NCBI GenBank assembly: GCA_002423425.1
Contig: DIWC01000014.1
Location: forward strand, 7,508 to 71,507
DNA length: 64,000 nucleotides
Direction: 5' to 3'
Source: Peptococcaceae bacterium UBA6116
GTDB lineage: Bacteria > Bacillota > Desulfitobacteriia > Desulfitobacteriales > Syntrophobotulaceae
Part shown: in pieces, positions 35,424 through 44,605 of the stretch
Position numbering within the stretch: position 1 is the first letter of the stretch
Layout: each line of letters opens with the position of its first letter
Program-made: the position numbers and the translations under genes
Notes under the pieces: generated by a model
Told to the model about the DNA's origin: nothing
Seen by the model: only the letters and a program-made list of their open reading frames with translations
Databases searched by the model: none

Positions 35424-36953
35424 TTACCCTTTACGTTTAATTACGACCCGCATACCGGTTACTTCTTCCAGCAGACGAATATTTTTTAAAAAATACCACT
35501 CTTCTAACAGAGTATCTTCCCTGGCACTCAGACAGAAAGATAATTGATCGCCGTTTTTACTAATACTCAGTTCAGTCACCTTTTTCAGATGGGAAACATC
35601 CAGACATTCAGCCAGTCGCAAAAAAGCGGCCAATTTAGAAACGATTATCTGATCCGGGACGCTTAGTTCAGCGTAGTTTGCATGGTATTGACTAGGAGTA
35701 TCCTGCACATGATAACGCACGATATTAGCGATTAAATTCAACTCCCGATCCGAAAACCCCATGATGTTTTGCGTCCTTATAATGTCGTAGGCATGAATGT
35801 GATGGTTGGCAGAATCTACAAAATAGCCTATGGCATGTAAAATCGCCGCCACCTGCAGATATAGCCTTTCTCTTTCGCCCAGCCTATGAAGACTCCAAGT
35901 CTGATCAAAAATAGCTAAGGCTAATGACTCCACTTGCAAAGCATGTTTTTTATCGGCTCCAAATTTCTTAGCTATATACCAAACAGAGTTAATTATGTCG
36001 TCTAATGACTCCTGCTTATGCGGAGTATCAAATGTTTGATCCGTCAGTTCACATAGCAGTCCATGTTTAAGTGTAATTACCGGAGCCAGAATTCGCTTAG
36101 CTTTGGTCATTTTCAAAAAACAGTAAAGGATAATTACCGTAGGCAAAAAAGTTTCTGCCAGGTTTCTCGGGAGATTGTACATCCGGGCAATTTGTTTATC
36201 ACTCATACGACGCGCTTTCTCGTATACTTCTTCAAAAGCATCAGTCTCAATGAAATTATCTTTGCTGAAGATGTCAATTACGCTTCGGGCTTCGCCCCCT
36301 AGAACCACCAAATTAGCCGGTTTTTCATCATAAATCGTTGAGTTGAGTAAGTATAATTTACTTTCAATAAACTCTTTCATAACTCCAGAAAAATCGACAG
36401 TCTTAGTCTCTAAGCCCGCCAGAGTTTCGCGCAAACGCAAAGATCCAATTTTTATATATTCCGTGATTTTCAAATTTCCTTTATTATAGATCGAAGATTC
36501 AACCCCACCGGAAGCAATGTTCACTATGAGTGTGGACTCGTCAAAACTGATTAATGCCGGGTCTGTAAGATAATAACGCAGGTCTTTATACATAAAGAAG
36601 CGTTCTTGGGCACTGTTGATAACTTCTACATCAAGTTTAGTTTTTAACCTTAACTGTTCTAAAACGTAGTCACGGTTAGCGGCCTCCCTGAATCCACTCG
36701 TCGCAACAGCTTTATAATGCTTTACCCTGTAGTCCTTTAGCAATTGTGTGAATCCCCGCAAAACACCGGCTGTGTTCTGGACAGTTTCCCGTTCGATTCG
36801 TCCGCCGGAAAAAGTATCCCGTCCAATATTTGTTGGCTGCACGAGATCCTCTAAAACGGTGATTTTACCTTGGGAAGTAATCTCGGCCAGCGTCATCTGA
36901 AGATACTTCGATCCGACATCGATAGCTGCGCCAATTTCAAAGCTTTTCCCCAT
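35424..36953 (-). CDS. Ppx/GppA-family phosphatase with HD domain (divergent)
   Basis: The 509-aa protein has the Ppx/GppA actin-like ATPase fold (residues 1-300, 'GAAIDVGSKYLQMTLAEI') and a C-terminal HD-like region ('RLYLQVAAILHAIGYFVD'). The usual phosphate-loop text 'DIGGGSTE' is changed to 'IASGGVESSIY', and the catalytic-region 'GEEEA' to 'NSAQERFF', so it may have an altered activity or be regulatory. AAGGAAACGT precedes ATG 36953. It is the first gene of the ppx-ppk-sixA operon; a second, more regular Ppx lies just upstream. Confidence 0.85.
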   Translation of the reverse strand: MGKSFEIGAAIDVGSKYLQMTLAEITSQGKITVLEDLVQPTNIGRDTFSGGRIERETVQNTAGVLRGFTQLLKDYRVKHYKAVATSGFREAANRDYVLEQLRLKTKLDVEVINSAQERFFMYKDLRYYLTDPALISFDESTLIVNIASGGVESSIYNKGNLKITEYIKIGSLRLRETLAGLETKTVDFSGVMKEFIESKLYLLNSTIYDEKPANLVVLGGEARSVIDIFSKDNFIETDAFEEVYEKARRMSDKQIARMYNLPRNLAETFLPTVIILYCFLKMTKAKRILAPVITLKHGLLCELTDQTFDTPHKQESLDDIINSVWYIAKKFGADKKHALQVESLALAIFDQTWSLHRLGERERLYLQVAAILHAIGYFVDSANHHIHAYDIIRTQNIMGFSDRELNLIANIVRYHVQDTPSQYHANYAELSVPDQIIVSKLAAFLRLAECLDVSHLKKVTELSISKNGDQLSFCLSAREDTLLEEWYFLKNIRLLEEVTGMRVVIKRKG

Positions 36954-37090
36954 ACGTTTCCTTCTTACATTATTAATGTTAATAATGAAACCAGCAAATA
37001 ACTGTAATTACAGATTAATTGTACTATATTGTTTTAGCTAAAATTTAAACTTCACCTAAAGTTTACAATTTCTTAAGAATATCCTAAGCT

Positions 37091-38587
37091 TTAACCGTTA
37101 ACAACATACAATTGTTTCCCAAATAGTTTGCAAAAAGCTGCAGACGCTTCTAATGCTTCTCTGATTTCGAGGTCGGGATTATGCTGGGCAAGCAGTTTTA
37201 GTGTAACATTGTCTTCTTCGAGTTGACAGTCAATTCTCTTTACATTGGCCTGCATTCGGCGGTCAAGAGCTTCAGCTATCTGTAATATAACCCCTAATTT
37301 CCGAATGACTCCGACATCATTGTAATCAAGTAAACTCAAATGAGCTTCACTTATTTTTACGTTATTTTTTCGATGATAGGCAGCAGTATAAGCGGCCATG
37401 ATCAATTCACGATGGCTTAGACCGTTAATATGGGAATTAAGTATGATATAGAGAGAGTGCAAATGGTGATCATAGTAATTAACATTAATACCACAATCAT
37501 GTAAAAGTGCTGCTGTCTTTAAGATATTGACTTGACTCGCTTCAATTTTATGGAGTAGGATCAATTGCTCAAACAGTGTTTGGCTTAAGAACCAGACATG
37601 CCGGGCATGATGTTTATTTAAGCGGAATTTTGATAATAAATTTTCCAGGGAGAAATCCAACACACTGTTTACAGGTAATCGAGATGTTAGCATCTGCTCA
37701 TAAATTATGCCCTCACGCAATCCATAGCCACTTACGTAAATATCAGTAATTCCGCAATATTCAAGAAGACTAGTAATAGCGGTAGTTGCTCCAATAAAAA
37801 TGTCTGCTCTGTCACTAGACAATCCTTTAATTTCTTTACGCCCGGAAGGCGCAGTGTTTAGAACCATTTGATGGATTCCGTTCACCTCGTCCGCAGTTAA
37901 GTGATAGTTATGGTCCATTTCGATGGGGTAAGCTCGTTTCTTTTTGTCTATTTTGGCTATGTTACGAAAGCTCCCGCCGATGCCGATTAACGTATCGGTT
38001 TTGGAAAGCCAGGATAATTCCCTCAGATTTTCGAATAACAGACTTTTTACTTGATTTTCTCGCTCTAGTGATGAGCCGCTTAAAGAATTTAATTGATCGG
38101 ATAAATTTATGGCGCCAAAAGGCAAGCTGGTCAAGTGACAAGCTTGCCTGTTCTCCTGCCAGATTAACTCCATGCTGGAACCCCCAATGTCCAAGACTAA
38201 ACCTTGAGCCTGGTCTATAGAATTGACAGTCGCAAAATAATCATAATATGCTTCATCTATGCCACTCAAAACCCGGGGTCTAAACCCCGTCTCTTCCGTG
38301 ACCATAGCCAGAAATTCTGCTTGATTAACAGCTCTGCGCACCGCTTCAGTAGCGACAACGATTACCTCATCAGTTTTTAAAGATTCACAAAGGTTTTTAA
38401 AAGAATACAAAGCGTTCAGGGCTTTGCGTATTCTTATCGGGTGGAGATTTCCATCTAACATATCTTTGCCTAACCGGACAGACTCTTTTACTTGATCCAG
38501 AATTATATAAGATTGCTGCTCAGTAAACTGAACAACAACTAACCGAATCGTGTTTGAGCCAATATCAATAATTCCTAAAGTTTTCAT
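37091..38587 (-). CDS. ppx: Exopolyphosphatase / GppA
   Basis: The 498-aa protein starts 'MKTLGIIDIGSNTIRLVVV', the canonical Ppx/GppA N-terminus, with 'LDIGGSSMELI' and 'GIGGSFRNIAK' as the two phosphate-binding loops and a C-terminal HD-like domain ('ALLHDCGINVNYYDHHLHS'). It degrades polyphosphate processively or hydrolyses pppGpp. CAGGAGG lies before ATG 38587. It sits 137 bp upstream of the divergent paralogue on the same strand, so two Ppx enzymes flank one Ppk. Confidence 0.95.
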   Translation of the reverse strand: MKTLGIIDIGSNTIRLVVVQFTEQQSYIILDQVKESVRLGKDMLDGNLHPIRIRKALNALYSFKNLCESLKTDEVIVVATEAVRRAVNQAEFLAMVTEETGFRPRVLSGIDEAYYDYFATVNSIDQAQGLVLDIGGSSMELIWQENRQACHLTSLPFGAINLSDQLNSLSGSSLERENQVKSLLFENLRELSWLSKTDTLIGIGGSFRNIAKIDKKKRAYPIEMDHNYHLTADEVNGIHQMVLNTAPSGRKEIKGLSSDRADIFIGATTAITSLLEYCGITDIYVSGYGLREGIIYEQMLTSRLPVNSVLDFSLENLLSKFRLNKHHARHVWFLSQTLFEQLILLHKIEASQVNILKTAALLHDCGINVNYYDHHLHSLYIILNSHINGLSHRELIMAAYTAAYHRKNNVKISEAHLSLLDYNDVGVIRKLGVILQIAEALDRRMQANVKRIDCQLEEDNVTLKLLAQHNPDLEIREALEASAAFCKLFGKQLYVVNG

Positions 38588-38752
38588 GTCAACCTCCTGA
38601 GTATTAATATAAGTCATAAGAGAACCTAATGTTAATTATGACATATATGTGCCCAGCTAATGTTAAATGTAAGTTAACTTTATTAAGCCGCTATTGAACT
38701 TTGCTTTGTATGACTCCAATCCCCTCTGAAGGACTTTTATTAATATAATTTA

Positions 38753-40687
38753 TCAATTAAGTGGGACACTGATCTTAAAATTAGTAAATTGACCCATCTC
38801 TGTCTCAACCTTGATTGTTCCTCCTATAGCCTCTACTTCTGATCGTACGGCTGCAAGACCTACTCCTCTTCCTGAAAGCATGTCCACCGTATTCTTGGTA
38901 GAGAAATCGTCCAAGAAAATTATTTCCGGTATTTCTTCCCTGGAGAGGCTGTTGATCTCACTCTCTGTGTATATCCCTTTTTCCAGGGCCTTTTTTCTTA
39001 TCGCATCGATATCGATTCCTCTTCCGTCGTCGGCAATATTTAAAACAACTTTGTCTTCGTACTTTTCTATCAGACAGGTTATTTCACCATATTCCTGCTT
39101 TCCGGAACTCATCCTCTCCTCAGGGGTTTCAATGCCATGATCGGCAATATTTCTGAAAATGTGGACAAGGGATTTGGTGAAGCGCGTATAGATGTTTCGA
39201 TCGATATAGACTTCATCACCGGATATTTTAAAATCTCTTATGTTCTTGCCAAGCCTTCCTGCAACAGCTTTTGTATAGTCGTTATAATTCCTAATGATAT
39301 CTTTAATATTTGGATTTATAAGATTATCTAACAACTGCGCCATAATCGCCTGATCATTATCCTTGAAAATTTTTCTGATTTCCTTCTTTATTTCTCTTAA
39401 TCTGCTCTGACTAACTGTAAAGGTATCATCTTTTTCAAAGAATTGATTTCCCAAGGCTTCGGTAATTATTTTGCTATCTTTTTCCAATAGATGGTCACTG
39501 TTTATTTTATTCGCAAATTGTGTTATATCATCCAAACTCACTGTATCAATGTTTTTTATCATCTCAGCCAAAGCATCTTCTAATTGATGAAGTGCTTCGG
39601 AAGTGTGATGCAGAGAATTAAGGGAAAAGTCGCCTTTCATGGTGTGAATCAGCCGGTAGATATTATGCAGGATTATCTTTGTATCCTGGCCGCTGTTTAA
39701 TGACAGTACGATGCCATTTGTAAAGAAATCCCGCAAAGCTTCCATGGCCTGATTAATTTCAGCCTTGTTGCTTATCGCCTTGATTATGAGCTTAATATTA
39801 TTTTTTTCTTCGGCATTTTTCAATTCCAAAGCTTTTTTATCTGTAATGTCTGTCAAAATAATCATGACAGATTTTTCAGATTGGTTGCTAATAACTTTGT
39901 ATTCAATTTTGATATACTTACCTTTGATGATTATTTCCTGCGGCAGGATTGATAAGTAAATATTATTCCTGGCCTTATTTTGTTCTAGAAAAATGTTTTC
40001 AAAGGCACTCTGCATGATAAGTATGGTCTCGTGATTCAAAAATTCTTTAAATATTTCTAAAAAATTTTTGTTACCTGCGGAAAACCCAAAGATTTCATCA
40101 CATTCTTTACTATGTTCATCTGATATAATTAAATCACTGCCGAAAGAAAGAAATCCCTGGCCTGCATTATTCAGCAGGTTTTTTATCGATATGTTCTTCT
40201 GCTCCATTTCTATACGGTGAAACTTTTCTGCTTCATTGGCCTGTTTGAGAATCTGTTGCTGATTGTTGAGAAGTTCTATTTCACGTTCCTTTGTTTTTGA
40301 CATTTCTATCAGGAATTGACTAATGCTGACGATTCCTACATACTGATCATTTTTCACAACAATAATATGGTCATATAAGTTTTCGGTGCTTCTATTCATC
40401 GCACGAAAACCAAACTTCGCCATATCACAGGAAATGTCCACGCAGACAATATCCGGCTTCATGATCAGCGTGACATCCCTTTTCATATAAAGTGAATAAC
40501 CAAATTGTTTTCCTAACTTCTGATAGAAATCATTGCGCATAATTATGCCGACAGGCTTTTCACTGTCAACAATAACAACACCTTCTGCCTCTTTGTTTTG
40601 CTCAAAATAATCATGCACGGCGCTGCCATTTTCCGTTACAGAAAATGTAGGTGCATGATTCACTAGATTAGCAATTGTTTCGCTCAT
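38753..40687 (-). CDS. CBS-PAS-Hpt-HATPase hybrid kinase, CheA-like without CheW domain
   Basis: The 644-aa protein has, in order: a CBS pair of the GGDEF/EAL-associated type (residues 1-130, 'VVIVDSEKPVGIIMRNDFY', 'YDHIIVVKNDQYVGIVS'); a coiled segment (130-165); a PAS-like region (165-290); an Hpt domain with 'IYRLIHTMKGDFS' whose histidine is the likely phosphorylation site (290-410); and a CheA-type HATPase ('HIFRNIADHGIETPEERM', 'DDGRGIDIDAI', 'SGRGVGLAAVRSEVEAIGG'). The P5/CheW regulatory domain of CheA is absent, as is any P2 motif. No membrane spans are present, so it is cytosolic. It is followed by two CheY genes, a CheX stub and a PilZ gene. Activity is inferred from intact motifs. 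Confidence 0.9.
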   Translation of the reverse strand: MSETIANLVNHAPTFSVTENGSAVHDYFEQNKEAEGVVIVDSEKPVGIIMRNDFYQKLGKQFGYSLYMKRDVTLIMKPDIVCVDISCDMAKFGFRAMNRSTENLYDHIIVVKNDQYVGIVSISQFLIEMSKTKEREIELLNNQQQILKQANEAEKFHRIEMEQKNISIKNLLNNAGQGFLSFGSDLIISDEHSKECDEIFGFSAGNKNFLEIFKEFLNHETILIMQSAFENIFLEQNKARNNIYLSILPQEIIIKGKYIKIEYKVISNQSEKSVMIILTDITDKKALELKNAEEKNNIKLIIKAISNKAEINQAMEALRDFFTNGIVLSLNSGQDTKIILHNIYRLIHTMKGDFSLNSLHHTSEALHQLEDALAEMIKNIDTVSLDDITQFANKINSDHLLEKDSKIITEALGNQFFEKDDTFTVSQSRLREIKKEIRKIFKDNDQAIMAQLLDNLINPNIKDIIRNYNDYTKAVAGRLGKNIRDFKISGDEVYIDRNIYTRFTKSLVHIFRNIADHGIETPEERMSSGKQEYGEITCLIEKYEDKVVLNIADDGRGIDIDAIRKKALEKGIYTESEINSLSREEIPEIIFLDDFSTKNTVDMLSGRGVGLAAVRSEVEAIGGTIKVETEMGQFTNFKISVPLN

Positions 40688-40709
40688 AACAACCCCTCAA
40701 CTTTTATAA

Positions 40710-41069
40710 TTATTCCAAGGCTGCCTCAATGGCATCAATGATTTTACCGCTATCAAAAGGTTTTGTAATATAGTTTGCTGCCCCCGTATTAAGAGCTTCA
40801 ATGATCTTTTCTCCTGATCCCAACGCAGTTATCATAATAACTTTAGCCTCAGGATAGTCTTCCTTAATGTTTTTTAAGACTGTAATACCATCGACATTTG
40901 GCATGGTAATATCCATAGTGGTGATATCAGGCAATAATTCTTTGTATTTTTCAGATGCCTCTGCCCCGTCACAAGCCTCACCGATAATTTCATGACCGCC
41001 AGCTACGAGTATTCCCCTCAGCATTTTTCTGGAGAAGGCCGAATCGTCAACAATCAATATTTTTGCCAT
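40710..41069 (-). CDS. CheY-like single-domain response regulator
   Basis: The 119-aa receiver-only protein has Asp8-Asp9, phospho-acceptor Asp53 ('MDITMPNVDG'), Thr81 and Lys103 ('YITKPF'), so all catalytic positions are intact. It is expected to take phosphate from the Hpt kinase, whose gene starts 22 bp downstream. It closely resembles the second receiver at 41400-41759, which suggests a tandem duplication with the CheX stub between. Confidence 0.95.
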   Translation of the reverse strand: MAKILIVDDSAFSRKMLRGILVAGGHEIIGEACDGAEASEKYKELLPDITTMDITMPNVDGITVLKNIKEDYPEAKVIMITALGSGEKIIEALNTGAANYITKPFDSGKIIDAIEAALE

Positions 41070-41157
41070 TTGAAAATCTCCCTTTATGATTATTTAATTA
41101 ATACGATGGCCGTAGAATATTTGATAATTTTACGCAACATCTTCAATAACCGATACA

Positions 41158-41337
41158 TTAAGAAATTACAACACTTCCATGGAATTCACCAGTTATCCCA
41201 ATAAGAACTAGGTGACTTTCACTCCGATAGGGTCCATTTTTAACGTACATCTCCCCCATCTCAGCTCTAAACCCAGTAACTTGATTGATCATTTCAGTGC
41301 TTGCTTTGATAAATGGATTTATAAATTCAGCTTTCAT
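41158..41337 (-). CDS. Truncated CheX (59 aa)
   Basis: The ATG at 41337 with GGAGGAG opens 'MKAEFINPFIKASTEMINQV', the standard CheX N-terminus, and the frame stops after 'LIGITGEFHGSVVIS'. CheX is normally about 150 aa; the catalytic E-x2-N block and the rest are lost, and only 88 bp remain to the next CheY gene, too little for the missing half. The stub is therefore probably inactive as a phosphatase. It lies between the two CheY genes. Confidence 0.8.
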   Translation of the reverse strand: MKAEFINPFIKASTEMINQVTGFRAEMGEMYVKNGPYRSESHLVLIGITGEFHGSVVIS

Positions 41338-41399
41338 CAACAATTCTCCTCCGTCTGTTGTAACTATTCTAAGAGAGGGCTTAGCACAGATTTTTACAA

Positions 41400-41759
41400 T
41401 TATTCCAAAGCTTCTTGTACCGAATTAATGATTTGCTCGTCTTCATAGGGTTTGGTGATATAATTTTTAGCTCCGGCATTTAGCGCTTCTAGAATTTTAT
41501 TTCCTTTGCCCAAAGCGGTAATCATGACCACTCTGGCCTCAGGATAGTTTTCCCTAATCTTTTTCAAAACTGTAATCCCGTCGACATTCGGCATAGTAAT
41601 ATCCAAAGTAACGAGATCCGGCTGCAAAGCCTCGTATTTTTCAAAGGCTTCGGCGCCATCACAAGCCTCACCAATAATTTCATGGTTCGCAGCTTCAAGT
41701 GTGGATCTAAGCTTCTTTCTGGACACAACAGAATCATCAACAATAAGTATTTTTGCCAT
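41400..41759 (-). CDS. CheY-like single-domain response regulator (second)
   Basis: The 119-aa receiver starts at ATG 41759 behind GGAGGTG; the frame extension to 41774 is not needed. The acid pair Asp8-Asp9, Asp53 and Lys103 are conserved as in the other copy. The two copies differ mainly in the 'DGAEAFEKYEALQPDLVTL' and C-terminal helix regions. It sits just after the MshEN/CheX-like gene (20 bp spacing). Confidence 0.95.
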   Translation of the reverse strand: MAKILIVDDSVVSRKKLRSTLEAANHEIIGEACDGAEAFEKYEALQPDLVTLDITMPNVDGITVLKKIRENYPEARVVMITALGKGNKILEALNAGAKNYITKPYEDEQIINSVQEALE

Positions 41760-41779
41760 TGGAAGCACCTCCATTTTAA

Positions 41780-42712
41780 TTATTTTGCATTACGTTCTAG
41801 ATAGATGGGGAATTCATCAGAAAATATAAAATCTATTTTTCCAAAACTTAAATAGCAAGGGACTACATAAATATTTTTCACAGGCTTTAGCAATCCATTT
41901 TCTTTGATTTCTGAAGGGACTAACTCCAAATCCACGCCTTGATGGGACATATTGGACAAGAACAATCCATTCTGACAGTTCATGAACTCGCCTAATGCGT
42001 CTTTAACTATTGCATCCATTCCGTTTAAGCTTTCGTTATAAATAGAAGCAAAGCTGGTCATAAATGCCGCGCCAAATTTGACCATAGTACTTTCCGAACC
42101 GGCAAAACCGGTAAACAAGTTTTGCTCACCTTCCATTCTTTGGGTAATAAAATAGCTGAATGGGTAAGTATCAATCTCCCTTGCTTCTTCCATCCTGATC
42201 TCATCATCAATAAACCGCACAAGATTCCTGATAAACAGTTCAAAATAATCATGATGCAAATGGGAGTCGGCATTATTGACCGTTTTGAGAAATATCTGTA
42301 CGATTTTTTCCACATCGTTTTCTTTCAAGGCTTTGATTTCATCCGGGTTAAATCCTGAATCTTTATTATATTGAAGAAGTACTTCCTCGTATTTTTCAAA
42401 ATCAAAGTACCCCTTTTCGATCAAGGCCTGGCCTAACAAAACATTTGATTTTTTTTGAGCATTCAGCAATTCATCGAGCTTATCGGCATTCAAATACCCT
42501 TCTTCAATGGCCAGCTCGCCAAATTTTTTGTCTTTGGCCGCCTGGAGCATATGTATGCTGTTTACCTGAGCTGCATTCATATAACCGGCATCAATTGCCA
42601 GTACCCCTAACTTGACCTTGATTGTTTTTTGTTCTTCCAAAACGATTCTTAACTGTTCAGGTGTTATGATTCTTTTCTCCAACAGATAGTTGCCGAAATA
42701 CTGATTAAACAT
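41780..42712 (-). CDS. MshEN-repeat plus CheX-like domain protein
   Basis: The 310-aa protein's N-terminal 115 residues hold three repeats of the MshEN/GspE-N type ('FGNYLLEKRIITPEQL', 'KLGVLAIDAGYMNAAQV', 'KFGELAIEEGYLNADKL', 'LLGQALIEKGYFDFEKY'), a fold known to bind c-di-GMP in some proteins; the key first-position Arg is mostly Lys or Leu here. Residues 160-310 resemble a CheX-like phosphatase ('GEFMNCQNGLFLSNMSHQG'). It would give a link between c-di-nucleotide input and CheY dephosphorylation (inference). AAAGGGAG precedes ATG 42712. Confidence 0.72.
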   Translation of the reverse strand: MFNQYFGNYLLEKRIITPEQLRIVLEEQKTIKVKLGVLAIDAGYMNAAQVNSIHMLQAAKDKKFGELAIEEGYLNADKLDELLNAQKKSNVLLGQALIEKGYFDFEKYEEVLLQYNKDSGFNPDEIKALKENDVEKIVQIFLKTVNNADSHLHHDYFELFIRNLVRFIDDEIRMEEAREIDTYPFSYFITQRMEGEQNLFTGFAGSESTMVKFGAAFMTSFASIYNESLNGMDAIVKDALGEFMNCQNGLFLSNMSHQGVDLELVPSEIKENGLLKPVKNIYVVPCYLSFGKIDFIFSDEFPIYLERNAK

Positions 42713-42755
42713 AGCAATCTCCCTTTAATAGCATAATTTTCGGAATATTAATTGC

Positions 42756-43133
42756 CTAATTGCCCATAACAAAATTAATAAATTCATCATTGATCTTGTC
42801 TTGATCTCCGTTAATATTAATTAGTCTTTCTCTTAGGAACATTAGCGTATCAAAATCAATCACATCGAAATTAAGCCCTAAGATATTAATTACTTTTCTG
42901 ACGACTGTGCAGTTTATCTCCGACTTGACATCCTGTGCTCCGTCAGCCAAATTAATCGCAATAATTATTTCGTCTCCTTCCGCAGCGTCCATAACCTCAT
43001 CAGTGCAAAACAGAAATCCGTTTAAACTGAAATTATTAATCTCACCTATGTAATCTCTGCCCTTATACTTGGCCTGTGCTTTAATTGTATAGTCAACCCT
43101 TGATATTTTCCTTTTTTCTTCATTCGTATCCAT
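42756..43133 (-). CDS. PilZ domain protein
   Basis: The 125-aa protein has the PilZ pattern: 'KRKISRVDYTIKAQAKY' (the RxxxR c-di-GMP box is only partly kept, R-x-D/E type), 'GEINNFSLNGFLFCTDEVM' in place of the D/NxSxxG motif, and 'LGLNFDVIDFDTLMFLRER' at the C-terminus. It should be a c-di-GMP effector, possibly with weak binding. It is the first gene of the signalling cassette transcript, 43 bp ahead of the MshEN protein gene. Confidence 0.85.
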   Translation of the reverse strand: MDTNEEKRKISRVDYTIKAQAKYKGRDYIGEINNFSLNGFLFCTDEVMDAAEGDEIIIAINLADGAQDVKSEINCTVVRKVINILGLNFDVIDFDTLMFLRERLININGDQDKINDEFINFVMGN

Positions 43134-43240
43134 CTATACCTCTCCTTCCAGATATCAATACGCTTCACTTTCTATTCACACTAAAACTTTAGCATTATTA
43201 TGTAATTATAATATAAAGTATTTGTTAATTTTTGGTTTTT

Positions 43241-44590
43241 TTAAGCGTAATTGATATTTTCCAAGACTTCGGCGATATTGGTATACCTGGAGGAGGTAAC
43301 ACCTATGCCTTTGTACCAAAATCCATGATCATAGGCATTTTTAGGATGGAAGATATTTCTGGTATCTACAATAAAAGGAGTCTGCATCAAGTGATATACT
43401 GTCTCCAGGTTTAAGCTTTGGAATTCCGGCCATTCGGTCATCACAATCAAACAGTCCGCATCGAAAATACAATCCTCGATACTCCCCGCCAAAGTCACTC
43501 GGGATTGGAGATGTTCCGGAAGACTCTTTACCACCGGATCATAGACATAAATATTAGCTTTGGTATCAATCAATTTTTCAAGCATGCGAACGGCGGGAGA
43601 ATTCCTTGTGTCGTCCGTTCCGGCTTTAAAGCTTAAGCCCAGCACCGAAATTTTCTTATCAGCACTGTCCTTGATTTCGCTGTTAATATAGTGGAAAATG
43701 TTCGTGATTTGCGCTTCATTTCTGTTTAATACCCCCTGCAACAATGGTAAGTGGACATTGGCCTTGTCGGCGAAACTAAGCAAGGATTTTAAGTCTTTGA
43801 CCAGGCAAGGGCCTCCAAATCCCGGTCCTGGGTTCAGATAGAGATTCCCGATGCGCTGATCTAGCTTCATAGCCGCTTGAATGGCATGAATATCCGCGTC
43901 AACATGTTCAGAAATTTCCGCTATCTCATTGATAAAAGATATTCGGGTTGCCAAGTAGGCATTACAGGCATACTTTACCATTTCCGCACTCCTTGTATCC
44001 GTTACAATCAAAGGGGCATCAAAGGTTTTATACAACTCCTTCATAACAGCTTCGGAATGAGGTGTATCTACTCCGACAACGATTCGATCCGGCTGGAGAA
44101 AATCAGAAACGGCATTGCCTTCCTTTAAGAATTCCGGGTTCGAAACCAAATCATAAGAGATTAGCGGATTCTTCAGATTATCTCTGATAACCCGTTTTGC
44201 CATATCGCAAGTGCCCACCGGTACCGTGCTTTTGATGATGATAACCTTATAATTATCCATATAATAGGAGAGTGATTTAAGCGCCTTGAGCAGTTGGGAC
44301 ATGTCGGTTTCGCCGTTCCGAGTTCCAGAGGTGCCCACTGTAATCATGATAAGGTCTGATTCTTGGACAGCGGTTTTGATGCAGTTTGTAAAAACCACTC
44401 TGTTTTTAGTCATGGCTGCTTTGAGCAGCTCAGCCAGATCCTTCTCATAGACCGGGAGTTGGCCGCTGTTCAGCAAATCAATTTTCTTTTGGTCATTGTC
44501 CATACAGATAACATCATGACCGTGAAAAGCGAGACCGAGCCCTGTAATTAGCCCAACATACCCTGCTCCTCCAATAATCGATATCTTCAT
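43241..44590 (-). CDS. ugd: UDP-glucose/GDP-mannose 6-dehydrogenase
   Basis: The 449-aa enzyme oxidises UDP-glucose to UDP-glucuronate. The NAD motif is 'IIGGAGYVGLITGLGLA', with 'NPEFLKEGNAV' and the catalytic Cys262 in 'GPGFGGPCLVKDLKSL'; the family more often has CLPKD here, so the P-to-V change is unusual. The C-terminal UDP-binding domain has 'GLSFKAGTDDTRNSPAVR'. It follows the glycosyltransferase by 15 bp and likely supplies it with a glucuronyl donor for a glycolipid or exopolysaccharide. Confidence 0.95.
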   Translation of the reverse strand: MKISIIGGAGYVGLITGLGLAFHGHDVICMDNDQKKIDLLNSGQLPVYEKDLAELLKAAMTKNRVVFTNCIKTAVQESDLIMITVGTSGTRNGETDMSQLLKALKSLSYYMDNYKVIIIKSTVPVGTCDMAKRVIRDNLKNPLISYDLVSNPEFLKEGNAVSDFLQPDRIVVGVDTPHSEAVMKELYKTFDAPLIVTDTRSAEMVKYACNAYLATRISFINEIAEISEHVDADIHAIQAAMKLDQRIGNLYLNPGPGFGGPCLVKDLKSLLSFADKANVHLPLLQGVLNRNEAQITNIFHYINSEIKDSADKKISVLGLSFKAGTDDTRNSPAVRMLEKLIDTKANIYVYDPVVKSLPEHLQSRVTLAGSIEDCIFDADCLIVMTEWPEFQSLNLETVYHLMQTPFIVDTRNIFHPKNAYDHGFWYKGIGVTSSRYTNIAEVLENINYA

Positions 44591-44605
44591 TTTTTCAAAC
44601 CCTCC

